The translations under genes were made by a program, and so were the position numbers. From Bacteroidota bacterium (GTDB lineage Bacteria; Bacteroidota; Bacteroidia; Chitinophagales; Saprospiraceae): 59,052 bases of DNA. Under the pieces are notes generated by a model. It did no database searches. It had not been told where the DNA came from and worked only from the letters and a program-made list of their open reading frames with translations. How positions within the stretch are numbered: the first letter of the stretch is position 1; each line of letters begins with the position of its first letter. This document shows, in pieces, positions 1-9,658 of this stretch. Location of the stretch: NCBI GenBank assembly GCA_963169325.1, contig CAUJEY010000298.1, forward strand, positions 1-59,052, given 5' to 3'.

Positions 1-266
1 GAATGCGCCATAGTCTTTGAGCAAAGTTGATAAGTCCATGATTGTAAATAGGTTTAGGATGGATAAACGGGCATCCACGGTAAAATATGTAAATTAGTTT
101 TGTTGGGTTTTGTGGGGTGGTCTCGACTATAATATTTAAAAATTACCCCCCCCCCCACCCCAAACAAAACTCATTTACATATTTTACCGTGGATGCCCGT
201 TTATCCATCCTAAACCTATTTACAATCATGGACTTATCAACTTTGCTCAAAGACTATGGCGCATTC
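1..266. repeat. Long inverted repeat (fold-back) at the window edge
   Basis: Bases 1-101 are the reverse complement of bases 166-266, with a single mismatch (95 versus 172). The roughly 64-nt centre holds an 11-C run at 146-156 and further, gapped, inverted similarity. The right arm contains the start codon and first 13 codons of the DinB-like gene, so the left arm carries a reverse copy of that gene start. This could be a real palindrome. Its position exactly at the sequence edge makes a fold-back assembly or amplification chimera at least as likely. Confidence 0.9.
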
Positions 267-743
267 AATTTTTGGGCAAACAGCCACTTAGTTGAGTGGC
301 TGCTGGAAAAACCTGCCGGTCTGCTGGAACAAGAGACACCCTCCAGTTTTCCAACGCTGAAAGGGACGTTATTACATATCTGGAGCGCGGAAGATATTTG
401 GCTGAACCGGCTCAAGGGCGTTTCGCCCACCCGTTTTCTTGCCGCCGATTTTACGGGCACTACGGCGGAACTGTTTGAAGGTTTGCTGCATCGCTCGGCT
501 GAATTTCGCGATTTTTTGTCCACGCAGGATGCCCGTTTTTTTGAAAACAAAACGGCATACACGCACACTTCCGGTGTAACCTACAGCCAAACCAACGCAG
601 AAATAATTCTACACTGCCTGCAACACAGCACTTTTCACCGGGGGCAAATCATAACCATGGCCCGCAGCCTGGGCCTCACAGATGTGCCGCACACCGATTA
701 CATCCTGTACGCCCGCCAACGTGCCCTTCCCCCACCCCTCTAA
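228..743 (+). CDS. DinB-superfamily protein, putative metal-dependent
   Basis: The product has 171 residues. The DinB/YfiT superfamily comprises four-helix-bundle proteins that bind a divalent metal through three histidines; many are thiol transferases or have unknown substrates. The pattern is visible here: a histidine in LLHIWSAEDIW and the typical C-terminal HSTFHRGQI, where the His-Arg-Gly-Gln signature gives the further ligands. I chose the ATG at 228 because MDLSTLLKDYGAF is a normal family start. An upstream start at 117 would translate the poly-C centre of the inverted repeat. The stop codon is the first part of a heptamer array. The role in the cell cannot be told from the sequence, and there is no obvious link with the nuclease genes downstream. 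Confidence 0.8.
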   Translation: MDLSTLLKDYGAFNFWANSHLVEWLLEKPAGLLEQETPSSFPTLKGTLLHIWSAEDIWLNRLKGVSPTRFLAADFTGTTAELFEGLLHRSAEFRDFLSTQDARFFENKTAYTHTSGVTYSQTNAEIILHCLQHSTFHRGQIITMARSLGLTDVPHTDYILYARQRALPPPL

Positions 744-783
744 CCGTCAACCGTCAACCGTCTACCGTCTACCGTCTACCGTT
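742..783. repeat. Heptamer tandem array (aaccgtc/taccgtc, 6 copies)
   Basis: Six consecutive 7-bp units, three aaccgtc and three taccgtc/taccgtt, begin inside the stop codon of the DinB-like gene and end 8 nt before the sbcD start. The same unit family returns at 16555-16603. Confidence 0.9.
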
Positions 784-791
784 CCATAAAC

Positions 792-1919
792 ATGCGCCTT
801 ATCCACTTTTCCGACACGCACCTCGGATTCCAGGCTTTCGACATTGTCAACAGCGAGGGAATAAACGCCCGCGAACAGGACGTGTACGATGCGTTCCGGT
901 ACACGGTCGACCGGATATTGGAGTACAAACCGGATGCGGTGATCCATTCCGGCGATTTTTTCCACCGCCCCAGCCCGTCCAACCGGGCGCTGACCTTCGG
1001 ACTGGAGCAGCTGCGCCGGTTATCGGATGCCGGCATTCCGTTTTACGTCATCGCCGGCAACCACGAAACGCCCAAAACCATTTACACCAGTCCCATTTTG
1101 CGCGCGTTCCGCAGCATGCCGGGGGTATTCCCTTTTTTTGGCGACTGCTGGGAAATGGCAGAAATGGATGGCCTGGTGATTCATGGCCTGCCGCATATCA
1201 ACGACCTGCGTTTGCAACAACAGGAATTGGAGCGTTTGCAGCCGGCGCCGGGGCGGTTTAACATCCTGATGCTGCACACCTCTTTAGGTAAACGGTTTTT
1301 GATGGAAGAATACGGCGAGCAGATTTTCCCGGAGGAATTTACCGAAAAATTAGCCGGTTTTCAGTACCTCGCCCTGGGGCACTGGCATAATTACCAACAA
1401 ATAAACCTCCACCCCAATGCCTGGTACTGCGGCTCCACCGAGCGATTGAGCGACACCGAAATTGGAGCCGAAAAAGGCTTTATCCGCCTGGAAATTGCCG
1501 CGGATGGCACCAGTACCGCCACTTTTGAAACCATCCCTACCCGGCCTTGGCTCAAATTGGAACTGAATAATTGCCAGGAGAAAACCTTGGTGGATATTAT
1601 GGCCGAACTGGAGCAATTCCGGGAGGCAAATCAAACTAAAGATGCCATTGTATCCCTGATCTTCAATGATATAAAAGTGGAGCAGTCGCTTGAATTGTCC
1701 AATTTACAGTTGCGCAACATGTTCCCCGACAGTTTTCAACTGTTGCCCAAGCGCCGGACCTTTGCTGACCGGAGTTTTATGCATAATCTCGACGCCCAAC
1801 AATTTGACCGCCTCGACCAGATTTTCATCGAATACATCCGTGAAAAATACGCGGAAAACCCGGCCCAGGCAGAACAAATCGCGCAAAAAGCCGCCCATTA
1901 TTTTCACCAACATCAATAA
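792..1919 (+). CDS. sbcD: Exonuclease SbcCD, nuclease subunit SbcD (Mre11-like)
   Basis: A 375-residue calcineurin-like metallophosphoesterase. With SbcC it forms the ATP-dependent nuclease that opens hairpins and trims protein-blocked DNA ends. All metal-binding motifs are seen in order: FSDTHLG near the N-terminus, GDFFHRP, the catalytic AGNHE, LHTSL and LGHWHNYQ. Length and order match bacterial SbcD/Mre11. The sbcC gene follows after 62 nt filled by a heptamer array, so the pair is probably one transcript. The presence of a hairpin nuclease is notable beside so many palindromic and tandem repeats, but that link is only suggestive. Confidence 0.95.
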   Translation: MRLIHFSDTHLGFQAFDIVNSEGINAREQDVYDAFRYTVDRILEYKPDAVIHSGDFFHRPSPSNRALTFGLEQLRRLSDAGIPFYVIAGNHETPKTIYTSPILRAFRSMPGVFPFFGDCWEMAEMDGLVIHGLPHINDLRLQQQELERLQPAPGRFNILMLHTSLGKRFLMEEYGEQIFPEEFTEKLAGFQYLALGHWHNYQQINLHPNAWYCGSTERLSDTEIGAEKGFIRLEIAADGTSTATFETIPTRPWLKLELNNCQEKTLVDIMAELEQFREANQTKDAIVSLIFNDIKVEQSLELSNLQLRNMFPDSFQLLPKRRTFADRSFMHNLDAQQFDRLDQIFIEYIREKYAENPAQAEQIAQKAAHYFHQHQ

Positions 1920-1926
1920 ACCACCC

Positions 1927-1975
1927 TCAAAACCCAAAACTCAAAACTCAAAACCCAAAACTCAAAACTCAAAAC
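1927..1975. repeat. Heptamer tandem array (tcaaaac/ccaaaac, 7 copies)
   Basis: Seven 7-bp units occupy nearly the whole sbcD-sbcC spacer and stop 6 nt before the sbcC start codon, where a ribosome binding site would be expected. Only gaag follows the array before ATG. Confidence 0.9.
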
Positions 1976-1981
1976 TGAAGA

Positions 1982-4387
1982 ATGACACTGCGGTCGCTGC
2001 ACCTGGAAAATTACAAACAGTACGGCGCCCTGGACCTCGAGTTCCGGGACGGGTTGATCGGTATCATCGGTCGTAATGGTGCGGGGAAATCCACCTTATT
2101 CGAAGCCATTTTGTATTGTCTGTTTGGAAAAGATGAAATCAACAAATCATATATCCGTTCTTCTTTTGCAGACCCCAAGGCTAACGTAACGCTTACGCTT
2201 CAATTTGCTATTGATACCGTTGAATATGCCGTAAAGCGGGAGTTTCGCGGAAAAGCCATGGCCGTGAGCGCCGAGTTGTTTAAAAATGAACAACTGATCG
2301 CAAAAGGTGTGGCGCCCGTCAACGACGAAATTAGCAAAGTGCTCAACATGGAACGAGATGCCTTCAAACGCTCCGTGTTTTCCGGACAGAAAGAACTCTC
2401 CGAACTCTCCCAGGCCAACGGCGAACAGCGCAAAAAAATGGTGCGAAAAATGCTGGGCCTCGACACGCTGGACGATATCCAAACCCGGGTCAACGGCGAC
2501 GCGCGCGACCTGAACAACCAGATAGCCGGTCAGCGACAGAATTTGCTCGACCCTGAAGTGGCGACCGGGATGGAAACGGATATTGCCGAAAAAACCGGAG
2601 TGCTGGAAGGCAACGCGCTTGCGTTAAAAGCGGAGCAGGAAAAACTGGCGCAATTACAGCAGGTGTACCAGGAAGCGCAAAAAAAATTCGAAGCGGAAGA
2701 ACAGAAACAAAAACGGCACCAAGCCTTGCAGGAAGAAATCGGCCGCTTGCAGGAACGCGCTGAAGGCTTGCAAAAACAACGGGTTGCACTGGCTCAAAAA
2801 ATCGGTGACTTGCTGGCGCAGGAGGAGAAACTAAACGGGCAAAAAACCGGCTTCACGGCCTTTGAACAGGATAAAAAACGCCTGCAACAATTAGAATTGG
2901 AGCATAAACGCCACCTAAACCGCATCGCCCGGCAAACGCAATTGGACGAACTGCATCCCGCTCTGGAGCAAACCAAACGCCGTATTGCAGAACTTGTCGA
3001 CATTCTGACCGGCAAAGAAACCACAGATAAGGCCCTGCTCGAAAAAAAGACCTTGCTGGACTCCATCAAACGGGATATCGAACTAAAACGCGAAGCATTT
3101 AACGCCATCAAAAGCCGGATGGACGACCTGGCTGCCCGGATCGATGAACGCCGCTCTAAACTGCAAAACCTGCAAACGATCGGCCGGGACGGCGCTTGCC
3201 CCACCTGTTTCCAACCGGTGTTGGATGCTTACGACCAGGTTTTAACACAACTGAACGCGGAAATTGAAACCATGCAAAAGGGCGATTTGGCCCTTATGGA
3301 ACAACAAAAACTGGCCATAACCCAGGCCGGACAGGAACTGAAAACCCAGCAGGAAACCACCCGGCAAGCACTGGAAAAATTGCAAGCCGAACAAGCGCAT
3401 TTACAAGACATTTCCAGACAAAAAACACACGAAGAATCCACCCTGAAAAACTACCAGGATCAGGCTGCCAGTATTCAGGTCATTTTGCGGCAGATTGGCG
3501 AGGTAAATTTTGACGAACCGGCATTTAACACCTTAAAAACCAATGTAGAAGCAACCGAGCCGCGTTATCTGCAATTTACAAATGAAAGCGCTTATTTGGC
3601 CCGCGAATTGCCCACGGCCCGAGCGGCACTGCAACAAACGGAAGCAGCCCTGGCGGAAACGGCACAACTAACCGAAGTACGAAGTACCGAACGCAAACAA
3701 ACGGAATACGACCCCGGGCAATATGAAACCGTGAAACAGGCGGTTACCCGCTATGGCGACGCCTTTGCCGCACAATCCGGCCAAGTGAACACCCTCGAAA
3801 AAACCGGCCTGGAACTGCAAAACACCATCGGGCAACTCCGCGAAAAACTTCGCGCCAATGCGCGTATTCACGAACAAATCAGCGCCAAACTGGCGGAAGT
3901 GGAACTGCTCAAAAAATTAGGCGAGATGCTCTTGCAGTTCAAAACCGAAATTCTGGAAAAAATAAGTCCTGGCATCTCCCGGGAAGCCAGCGCCTTATTC
4001 AGCCGCATCACCAAAGGCAAATACGAGCGTATCCACGTCGACGAAAATTTCGATTTCTCCATCGCCGACGGCGGACTGCTCTACCCCATCGAACGGTTCT
4101 CCGGCGGAGAAATCGACCTGGCCAATTTTTGCCTGCGTATCGCCATCACCAAAGCCATCATGAACCTCAGCGGCAACGGCCAAAGCGTCGAATTTCTGGC
4201 TTTCGATGAAATTTTTGGCAGCCAAGACGAAGAACGCCGCGATGAAATCATGCTGGCACTCAACTACTTAAAAGAACAATTCCGCCAGATTTATATCATC
4301 TCCCATATAGAGAGCCAGAGGGACAATTTCCCCAATCTGCTGGAAGTGACACTGATGCCGGAAGGGAGCGTGGTGAAGTGGGTGTGA
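1982..4387 (+). CDS. sbcC: Exonuclease SbcCD, ATPase subunit SbcC (Rad50-like)
   Basis: An 801-residue SMC/Rad50-type ATPase, partner of SbcD. The Walker A motif GRNGAGKS is at residues 30-37. It is followed by a long Gln/Glu/Lys-rich coiled coil, the zinc hook CPTC at residues 406-409 in the middle of the coil, the second coil, the ABC signature FSGGE at 706-710 and Walker B around 737-743 (AFDE). The protein is shorter than the roughly 1050-residue E. coli SbcC, mainly through shorter coils, as in many Bacteroidota. ATP binding dimerises the heads and the hook bridges two complexes. It is very probably cotranscribed with sbcD. Confidence 0.95.
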   Translation: MTLRSLHLENYKQYGALDLEFRDGLIGIIGRNGAGKSTLFEAILYCLFGKDEINKSYIRSSFADPKANVTLTLQFAIDTVEYAVKREFRGKAMAVSAELFKNEQLIAKGVAPVNDEISKVLNMERDAFKRSVFSGQKELSELSQANGEQRKKMVRKMLGLDTLDDIQTRVNGDARDLNNQIAGQRQNLLDPEVATGMETDIAEKTGVLEGNALALKAEQEKLAQLQQVYQEAQKKFEAEEQKQKRHQALQEEIGRLQERAEGLQKQRVALAQKIGDLLAQEEKLNGQKTGFTAFEQDKKRLQQLELEHKRHLNRIARQTQLDELHPALEQTKRRIAELVDILTGKETTDKALLEKKTLLDSIKRDIELKREAFNAIKSRMDDLAARIDERRSKLQNLQTIGRDGACPTCFQPVLDAYDQVLTQLNAEIETMQKGDLALMEQQKLAITQAGQELKTQQETTRQALEKLQAEQAHLQDISRQKTHEESTLKNYQDQAASIQVILRQIGEVNFDEPAFNTLKTNVEATEPRYLQFTNESAYLARELPTARAALQQTEAALAETAQLTEVRSTERKQTEYDPGQYETVKQAVTRYGDAFAAQSGQVNTLEKTGLELQNTIGQLREKLRANARIHEQISAKLAEVELLKKLGEMLLQFKTEILEKISPGISREASALFSRITKGKYERIHVDENFDFSIADGGLLYPIERFSGGEIDLANFCLRIAITKAIMNLSGNGQSVEFLAFDEIFGSQDEERRDEIMLALNYLKEQFRQIYIISHIESQRDNFPNLLEVTLMPEGSVVKWV

Positions 4388-4391
4388 TGTC

Positions 4392-4483
4392 AGTTATGAG
4401 TTATGAGTTTTGAGTTATGCCGAGTAAGATAACTCATAACTCATAACTCATAACTCATAACTCATAACTCATAACTCATAACT
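4392..4483. repeat. Inverted heptamer arrays between convergent genes, terminator-like
   Basis: About three and a half copies of gttatga/gttttga (4392-4418) face seven and a half copies of ataactc (4429-4483), the complementary unit. The transcript from either strand can fold into a long AT-rich stem of about 25 bp. It separates the convergent sbcC and SGNH-protein genes, so a bidirectional terminator role is plausible. The unequal copy number suggests slippage of a tandem array. Confidence 0.85.
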
Positions 4484-4487
4484 GACC

Positions 4488-5633
4488 TCACTCCTTTAAT
4501 TTTTCTTTCACAATCCGCGCCAGCGCCCGCGTAAATGGCGGCGAATGTTCCGCGCGCAAATGCGACCACTCGGGCAACTCAAACCCCTGGAGTTCGGGAT
4601 AATCTTCAAAATGCACCCCTGGCACGCCGGTTCGTTCCAGCAAAACATCCCAGGTTTCGGCACGCGGAAAAGCAACTTTTTCCAGTTCGAGGAGCATGCC
4701 GGATGACGGTGGGCGAATAAAGATCATTTGCCCACCCCGTTTCCGGAACGTATCGGCCCAGGTTCGGATTTGCATAAAGAATGAATCCTTTTCTCCCTGC
4801 GTCATGAGTACATGCGGTGGCGGGGGCTTAAATTTCCCGGACATAGTTTCATCGGTACTGGCGGCATATGCATCGGCGCGCATGAGGGGGCCGTTTCGGG
4901 AAGCAAAGCCCAGCCAAATCCGGCGTGCCCGCAGGGCATAAGCGGAGTCGGTTGCTACTTTGTTCCACATTTTTGCCTGCCGTTCGCGGGTGCCGTTCGA
5001 TAATTTTGGAACGCCATCCGCCTCAAAAAGTACATCTGGGCGGTTGGGCAATGGAAGACGCGGCAGGAGGTAGGCCAAATTGAGTTCGCCTTTTTCGGCA
5101 AAAGCAAAAACCGGTTCCACCAGCAGGTTAGCCTGATGTTCCATCTTTTGAGCCGGCGACCATTTATGGTAGTATTTAACCAGTGTTTCCGCCCATTCGT
5201 CGTGCAGTCTGCCCTTAGCGAAAAACAAACCGGGTGTGACCGACACGACCAGCGTGCCGGAAAAATCCGTCTTTTCGATGATATCGCGCAATACAGGTAA
5301 AGCCCCAGTCCCTTCTTTGGACAATTGAATCAAATGCTCGTTTCCCATCTCCTGGCGCCAGGTGGGCATATCAACGTCGAACAACGCGCGCGAAGAACCG
5401 ACCATGATCGTATATTCAGGACCGGCATGCTGCGCCTTTGCCCGGAATTCCGCCCAGGAACTCTCCGTGCCATCATACGAGGGCTCGTAACCCTGGCCGC
5501 GCCAGTACATTTCCCAGCCGGCCACGCCCAGACAAACTACCACGAGCACAAACAAGCCGATACGGCCCCAGGGCTGGTTCGGAATACCCCGTTCAAACTG
5601 TTCGGTCTTAGAATTGAAAGTATATGAATGCAT
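4488..5633 (-). CDS. Membrane-anchored SGNH-hydrolase-like protein, MBOAT partner
   Basis: A 381-residue protein with a short cytoplasmic tail, one transmembrane segment at about residues 25-40 and a large external domain. GSSRALFD (about 79-86) resembles the nucleophile block of AlgX/AlgJ/DltD-type acyl esterases. EWSHL near residue 358 resembles their final D-x-x-H block, with Glu at 355 where Asp is usual. The gene overlaps the MBOAT gene by 26 nt on the same strand. In known systems the MBOAT protein moves an acetyl group across the membrane and an SGNH protein transfers it to an exported polymer, and I infer the same division here. The acceptor is unknown, since no glycan cluster is adjacent. 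Family assignment is moderate and activity is inference. Confidence 0.6.
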   Translation of the reverse strand: MHSYTFNSKTEQFERGIPNQPWGRIGLFVLVVVCLGVAGWEMYWRGQGYEPSYDGTESSWAEFRAKAQHAGPEYTIMVGSSRALFDVDMPTWRQEMGNEHLIQLSKEGTGALPVLRDIIEKTDFSGTLVVSVTPGLFFAKGRLHDEWAETLVKYYHKWSPAQKMEHQANLLVEPVFAFAEKGELNLAYLLPRLPLPNRPDVLFEADGVPKLSNGTRERQAKMWNKVATDSAYALRARRIWLGFASRNGPLMRADAYAASTDETMSGKFKPPPPHVLMTQGEKDSFFMQIRTWADTFRKRGGQMIFIRPPSSGMLLELEKVAFPRAETWDVLLERTGVPGVHFEDYPELQGFELPEWSHLRAEHSPPFTRALARIVKEKLKE

Positions 5634-7029
5634 TGCCGCCTCCTTGATTGATAATTAATAGAAAAAGAATCACCGACCAGGTGCCGGCCACCAGCCACGA
5701 GGGGCTTCTTTGTACGACGGCTTCCAGGGTCGTTGTACGCATGGCCCAATGAACAGACACCATGATCGTCATCGTGGCCGCTACCAGTACCATTTGGTAA
5801 GTGGGCAGAATCTTGATACCGTCCGGATGCCAGCCGTGCATAGAAGCCAGCAGTCGTCCGGCCTGCGGAAACGTCTGCGCCCGGAAGAATACCCAGGTGA
5901 GCGTAACTAAGTAAAAGGTGCCCGCGCCGAGCAGCATTTGGATAACCGGGTTGGCAATCCAGCGCTTATCTCCCCACCATCCGCGAATAACCCGTTCGGC
6001 GCTCAGGTATATGCCATGCAGCGCGCCCCAGGCTACAAAAGTCCAGTTGGCGCCATGCCACAGGCCGCCGAGCACCATGGTGATCATCAGGTTGATATAC
6101 GTCCGCATGTTGCCCTTTCGATTGCCGCCCAGCGGAACATATAGATAATCGCGCAACCAGGAAGATAGCGTAATATGCCAGCGGCGCCAAAAATCGGAGA
6201 AGCCGACGGCGCCGTAGGGGCAGTGAAAATTTTCGGGCAAGGCAAATCCCAAACACAAGGCGATTCCAATGGCCGCCATGGAATACCCGGCAAAGTCGCA
6301 GAATATTTGTCCCGTAAAAGCCAATACGCCCAACCAGGCGTCCAACCCGTAGAGGGCTTGCTCTGCACCAAAGACCATCTCGGATGTTTTGGATAACAAC
6401 GTGTCGGCGACAACCATTTTTTGGAAAAGCCCCAGCGTCAGCAAGCCCAGTCCCCACATCAGTTGTTGCCGGTTGGCCTGTTTGGGTTGATCGAATTGTG
6501 GCACCAACTCGGTCGGGCGCACGATCGGCCCGGCGACCAATTGCGGAAAAAATGTAACGAACAAGGCGAAATTGAGGAAGGAATCGGCCGGTTTGGCGCG
6601 GCGCAGGTACACATCCAGCGTATACGCCATCGTCTGAAAGGTATAAAACGAAATACCGACCGGTAGAATAATATCAGGCGCTGCCGGCTGATAATCGATG
6701 CCGGCGTTGTGCATCAGCATGGTGAAATTGTCCAGCAGAAATTTACCGTATTTGAAATAGCCGAGCAAACCGAGATTGGCCACCACACTCACCAGCAGGA
6801 AAAGCCGGCGGCGCCCTTTCTCCTCTGTTTGGGCGATTTTTTTTGCCATAAACCAGTCAATTGCGGTAGACAGCCACAGCAGGGCAACAAACGGCGGATT
6901 CCAGGCCGCATAAAAGAAATAACTGGCCAGCAGCAGGTTAATCTTTTTTACACGCCAGGGTAAAGGCGCGTAATGCAGAGCCAGTACCACGGCAAAAAAG
7001 AAAAAGAAAGACAGAGAGTTAAAAAGCAT
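5608..7029 (-). CDS. MBOAT-family O-acyltransferase (AlgI/DltB type)
   Basis: A 473-residue polytopic membrane protein. Members of the membrane-bound O-acyltransferase family pass acyl groups, often acetyl, to extracellular glycans or teichoic acids. The family core is clear: WRRWHITLSSWLRDY with His285, then GGLWHGANWTF with the catalytic-type His325. FYTFQTMAYTLDVYLRR and FPQLVAGPIVRP are the usual AlgI signature blocks. It is first in a two-gene unit with the overlapping SGNH-like gene, and it is divergent from the P-type ATPase gene across a 162-nt AT-rich spacer that should hold both promoters. Confidence 0.9.
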   Translation of the reverse strand: MLFNSLSFFFFFAVVLALHYAPLPWRVKKINLLLASYFFYAAWNPPFVALLWLSTAIDWFMAKKIAQTEEKGRRRLFLLVSVVANLGLLGYFKYGKFLLDNFTMLMHNAGIDYQPAAPDIILPVGISFYTFQTMAYTLDVYLRRAKPADSFLNFALFVTFFPQLVAGPIVRPTELVPQFDQPKQANRQQLMWGLGLLTLGLFQKMVVADTLLSKTSEMVFGAEQALYGLDAWLGVLAFTGQIFCDFAGYSMAAIGIALCLGFALPENFHCPYGAVGFSDFWRRWHITLSSWLRDYLYVPLGGNRKGNMRTYINLMITMVLGGLWHGANWTFVAWGALHGIYLSAERVIRGWWGDKRWIANPVIQMLLGAGTFYLVTLTWVFFRAQTFPQAGRLLASMHGWHPDGIKILPTYQMVLVAATMTIMVSVHWAMRTTTLEAVVQRSPSWLVAGTWSVILFLLIINQGGGNAFIYFQF

Positions 7030-7191
7030 GTTTTTTCATTCAGTTGAACAGGCGGGCAAGGTATTGAATGTTTTTACTTGTACATTTGATTTTTTTGAAA
7101 AACAGTTATCTTGTAATCCTTCCGTCAAAATCCAATAATATTTTTTGACCGGTTTTAATCACACGCTCCAAATCTGTTTCCTTCCCCATCC

Positions 7192-9642
7192 ATGAACACA
7201 CTACACGGACTCACCGATACTGAAGTCACCGCCAGTCGTACCCGGCACGGCGCCAATACACTTTATCTCCGCCCCAAACGGCAGTTTTGGAAAATGCTCC
7301 TGGAAGTAGTCAAAGAGCCCATGTTTCTCCTGCTTGTTCTGGCTTGCGTATTATATTTCGCGCTCGGCGATACCATGGAAGCCTGGCTCATGGCAGGATC
7401 GATCCTGTTCGTGGTTGCCATCGAGATCGTACAAGAATACCGGAGTGAAAAGGCTTTGGCAGCATTACAACTGTACGCCCAACCCAAAGTGCGGGTACGA
7501 CGAAACGGGAAAGAGTTGACGATCCCCGCCGAGGAGGTGGTGGTAGACGACCTGATCATTTTTGCCGAAGGCGAGCGAGTGTCCGCCGATGGCCTCATAG
7601 TGCAACAAAACGATTTGACCATCGACGAAGCCGTGCTTACCGGCGAATCATTGCCCGCTGACAAAACCATCGACGAGGGCCGAAACAAGGTATTTCAGGG
7701 CACTGTGGTTGCCTCCGGTCTGGGAATTGCTCGTGTACAGGCGGTGGGCGTTCAAACGGAATTTGGCAAACTGGGCAAGTCAATCGAGTCTATCGAATCC
7801 GAACCGACACCCCTGCAACGGCAGATTAATCGTTTCGTCCGGCAAATGATGTTGTTCGGTTTGCTGGCGTTTCTGATTGTTTTTGGCGTAAACTATTACT
7901 ACGAAAAAACCGTCATCGCCGCCCTGTTGTTTTCGCTGGCTTTTGCCCTGGCGCTCATCCCCGAGGAAATTCCGGTAGCTTTTACTTCTTTTATGGCGCT
8001 GGGCGCCTACCGGATGACAAAACAAAAGATTTTGGTCAAACAACCTAAAACCGTGGAAAGCCTCGGTTCGGCCACCGTGATTTGTCTCGATAAAACTGGT
8101 ACCATTACCGAAAACCGGATGTCGGTGGCTGAAGTCGTCGATTTTAGCGGACAAAACCGCTGCCTCGAATACGGCATGTGGGCCAGCGAACCGCAACCTT
8201 TCGACGCGATGGAAAAAGCCATTCATGCGAAATATGCCGAAGCGGCCAAACCGGACCGGCGACCCAATTTTCATATAATCCACGAATATCCGCTCGGCGG
8301 GGCGCCCCCCATGATGACCCACGTGTTTGAAAACAAGGCCGGCGAGCGGATCATTGCCTGCAAGGGCGCTGTGGAACGCTTGCTGATGGTTTGCAATGGA
8401 ATGACCGATAAAATGCGGACGGACGTCCTGAAAAAAACGCACGAACTGGCCTCCATGGGCTACCGCGTGTTGGGCATAGCCGGCGCCGAATGGCCGGGAG
8501 ATGATTTCCCTGCCGACCAGGACCGGTTCTCCTGGCAATTCGAGGGTTTGATCGCATTGTTCGACCCGCCCAAGAAAAATATTCAACGCGTTTTTCAACA
8601 CTTCTACGATGCCGGCATCCGGGTGAAAATGATCACCGGCGACTACCCGGAAACAGCCTTGAACATTGCCCGCCAAAGCGGATTAAAATACGATGGAAAA
8701 GTGCTAAGCGGAGATGCCGTTATGGCTATGAATGAAGCGGAATTACGGGAAGCCGCGGGAACAACCGAAATCTTTGCCCGAATGTTTCCGGATGCAAAAC
8801 TCCGGGTCGTGGAAGCCTTGAAAGCCAATGGAGAAGTGGTGGCCATGACCGGCGACGGCGTCAACGACGGCCCGGCCCTCAAAGCCGCGCAAATCGGCGT
8901 GGCCATGGGCCGGCGCGGCACCGAGATTGCCAAAGGCGCCGCCTCCATGGTGCTGCTCGACGACGACCTCAAACGTATGGTGACCGCCGTGAAAATGGGC
9001 CGTAAAATTTACAATAACCTGCGCAAAGCCATCCGCTACATTATCAGTATACACCTACCCATTATATTGGTGGTGTTATTGCCTTTGGTGTTTGGTTGGA
9101 CCTACCTGCACATGCTGGCGCCCATCCACGTAGTTTTCCTCGAACTGATTATGGGCCCCACCTGCGCCGTGGCTTTTGAAAACGAGCCATCCGAACCCAA
9201 CCTGTTGCGCAAGCCGCCCCGGGCCGCCAATGCCCCGTTGTTTTCCGGCAAAGAATTGGCAATGAGTATTTCACAGGGACTGATGATCACGGCGGGTGTT
9301 CTCGCCATGTACCATTACGCTATCGCAAACGGCGCCACCGAGACCAAAACCCGCGCTTTTGTTTTCCTGACCCTAATGGCCGCCAACATTCTATTGACCC
9401 TGGCAACACGTTCCTTCGAATATACCATCGTCCGCACCATTTTTTATAAAAACCGCCTGATGCCGATCATATTGGTCCTTTCCACAGCAATGATGGTCGC
9501 TATTCTTTTTATGCCCGGCTTGAGCCGCTTGTTTCAAATGGAACAGTTGACCTTTGGGGAAATCGGGTTGTGTTTAGGTACGGCGCTGGTGAGTGTAGGG
9601 TGGTTTGAGGTATGGAAGGGCATCAAAAGTTTTTCAAAATAA
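7192..9642 (+). CDS. P2-type cation-transporting ATPase
   Basis: An 816-residue P-type ATPase with the Ca2+-ATPase-like layout. It has a short cytoplasmic N-terminus (cation_ATPase_N-like, LTDTEV..R...GAN), an actuator domain with TGES at 150-153, the M4 ion-site motif PEEIP at 257-261, the phosphorylated Asp300 in DKTGT, the hinge TGDGVND (Asp555) and C-terminal membrane helices. No heavy-metal-binding domain and no CPC motif is present, so copper or zinc export is unlikely. PEEIP in place of PEGLP is common among bacterial P2 pumps. Ca2+ is the usual guess, but Mg2+ or Mn2+ cannot be excluded. The gene is convergent with the subtilase gene, with only 16 nt between the stops. Confidence 0.9.
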   Translation: MNTLHGLTDTEVTASRTRHGANTLYLRPKRQFWKMLLEVVKEPMFLLLVLACVLYFALGDTMEAWLMAGSILFVVAIEIVQEYRSEKALAALQLYAQPKVRVRRNGKELTIPAEEVVVDDLIIFAEGERVSADGLIVQQNDLTIDEAVLTGESLPADKTIDEGRNKVFQGTVVASGLGIARVQAVGVQTEFGKLGKSIESIESEPTPLQRQINRFVRQMMLFGLLAFLIVFGVNYYYEKTVIAALLFSLAFALALIPEEIPVAFTSFMALGAYRMTKQKILVKQPKTVESLGSATVICLDKTGTITENRMSVAEVVDFSGQNRCLEYGMWASEPQPFDAMEKAIHAKYAEAAKPDRRPNFHIIHEYPLGGAPPMMTHVFENKAGERIIACKGAVERLLMVCNGMTDKMRTDVLKKTHELASMGYRVLGIAGAEWPGDDFPADQDRFSWQFEGLIALFDPPKKNIQRVFQHFYDAGIRVKMITGDYPETALNIARQSGLKYDGKVLSGDAVMAMNEAELREAAGTTEIFARMFPDAKLRVVEALKANGEVVAMTGDGVNDGPALKAAQIGVAMGRRGTEIAKGAASMVLLDDDLKRMVTAVKMGRKIYNNLRKAIRYIISIHLPIILVVLLPLVFGWTYLHMLAPIHVVFLELIMGPTCAVAFENEPSEPNLLRKPPRAANAPLFSGKELAMSISQGLMITAGVLAMYHYAIANGATETKTRAFVFLTLMAANILLTLATRSFEYTIVRTIFYKNRLMPIILVLSTAMMVAILFMPGLSRLFQMEQLTFGEIGLCLGTALVSVGWFEVWKGIKSFSK

Positions 9643-9658
9643 ACAGATTAAAAAACGC

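Noticed and set aside
117-227. N-terminal extension of the DinB-like gene to an upstream start
   Set aside because: It would translate the poly-C centre and arm of the inverted repeat; the family start is at 228.
7192-9642. Heavy-metal (CopA/ZntA type) ATPase
   Set aside because: No CPC motif and no N-terminal metal-binding domain; the M4 motif is PEEIP.
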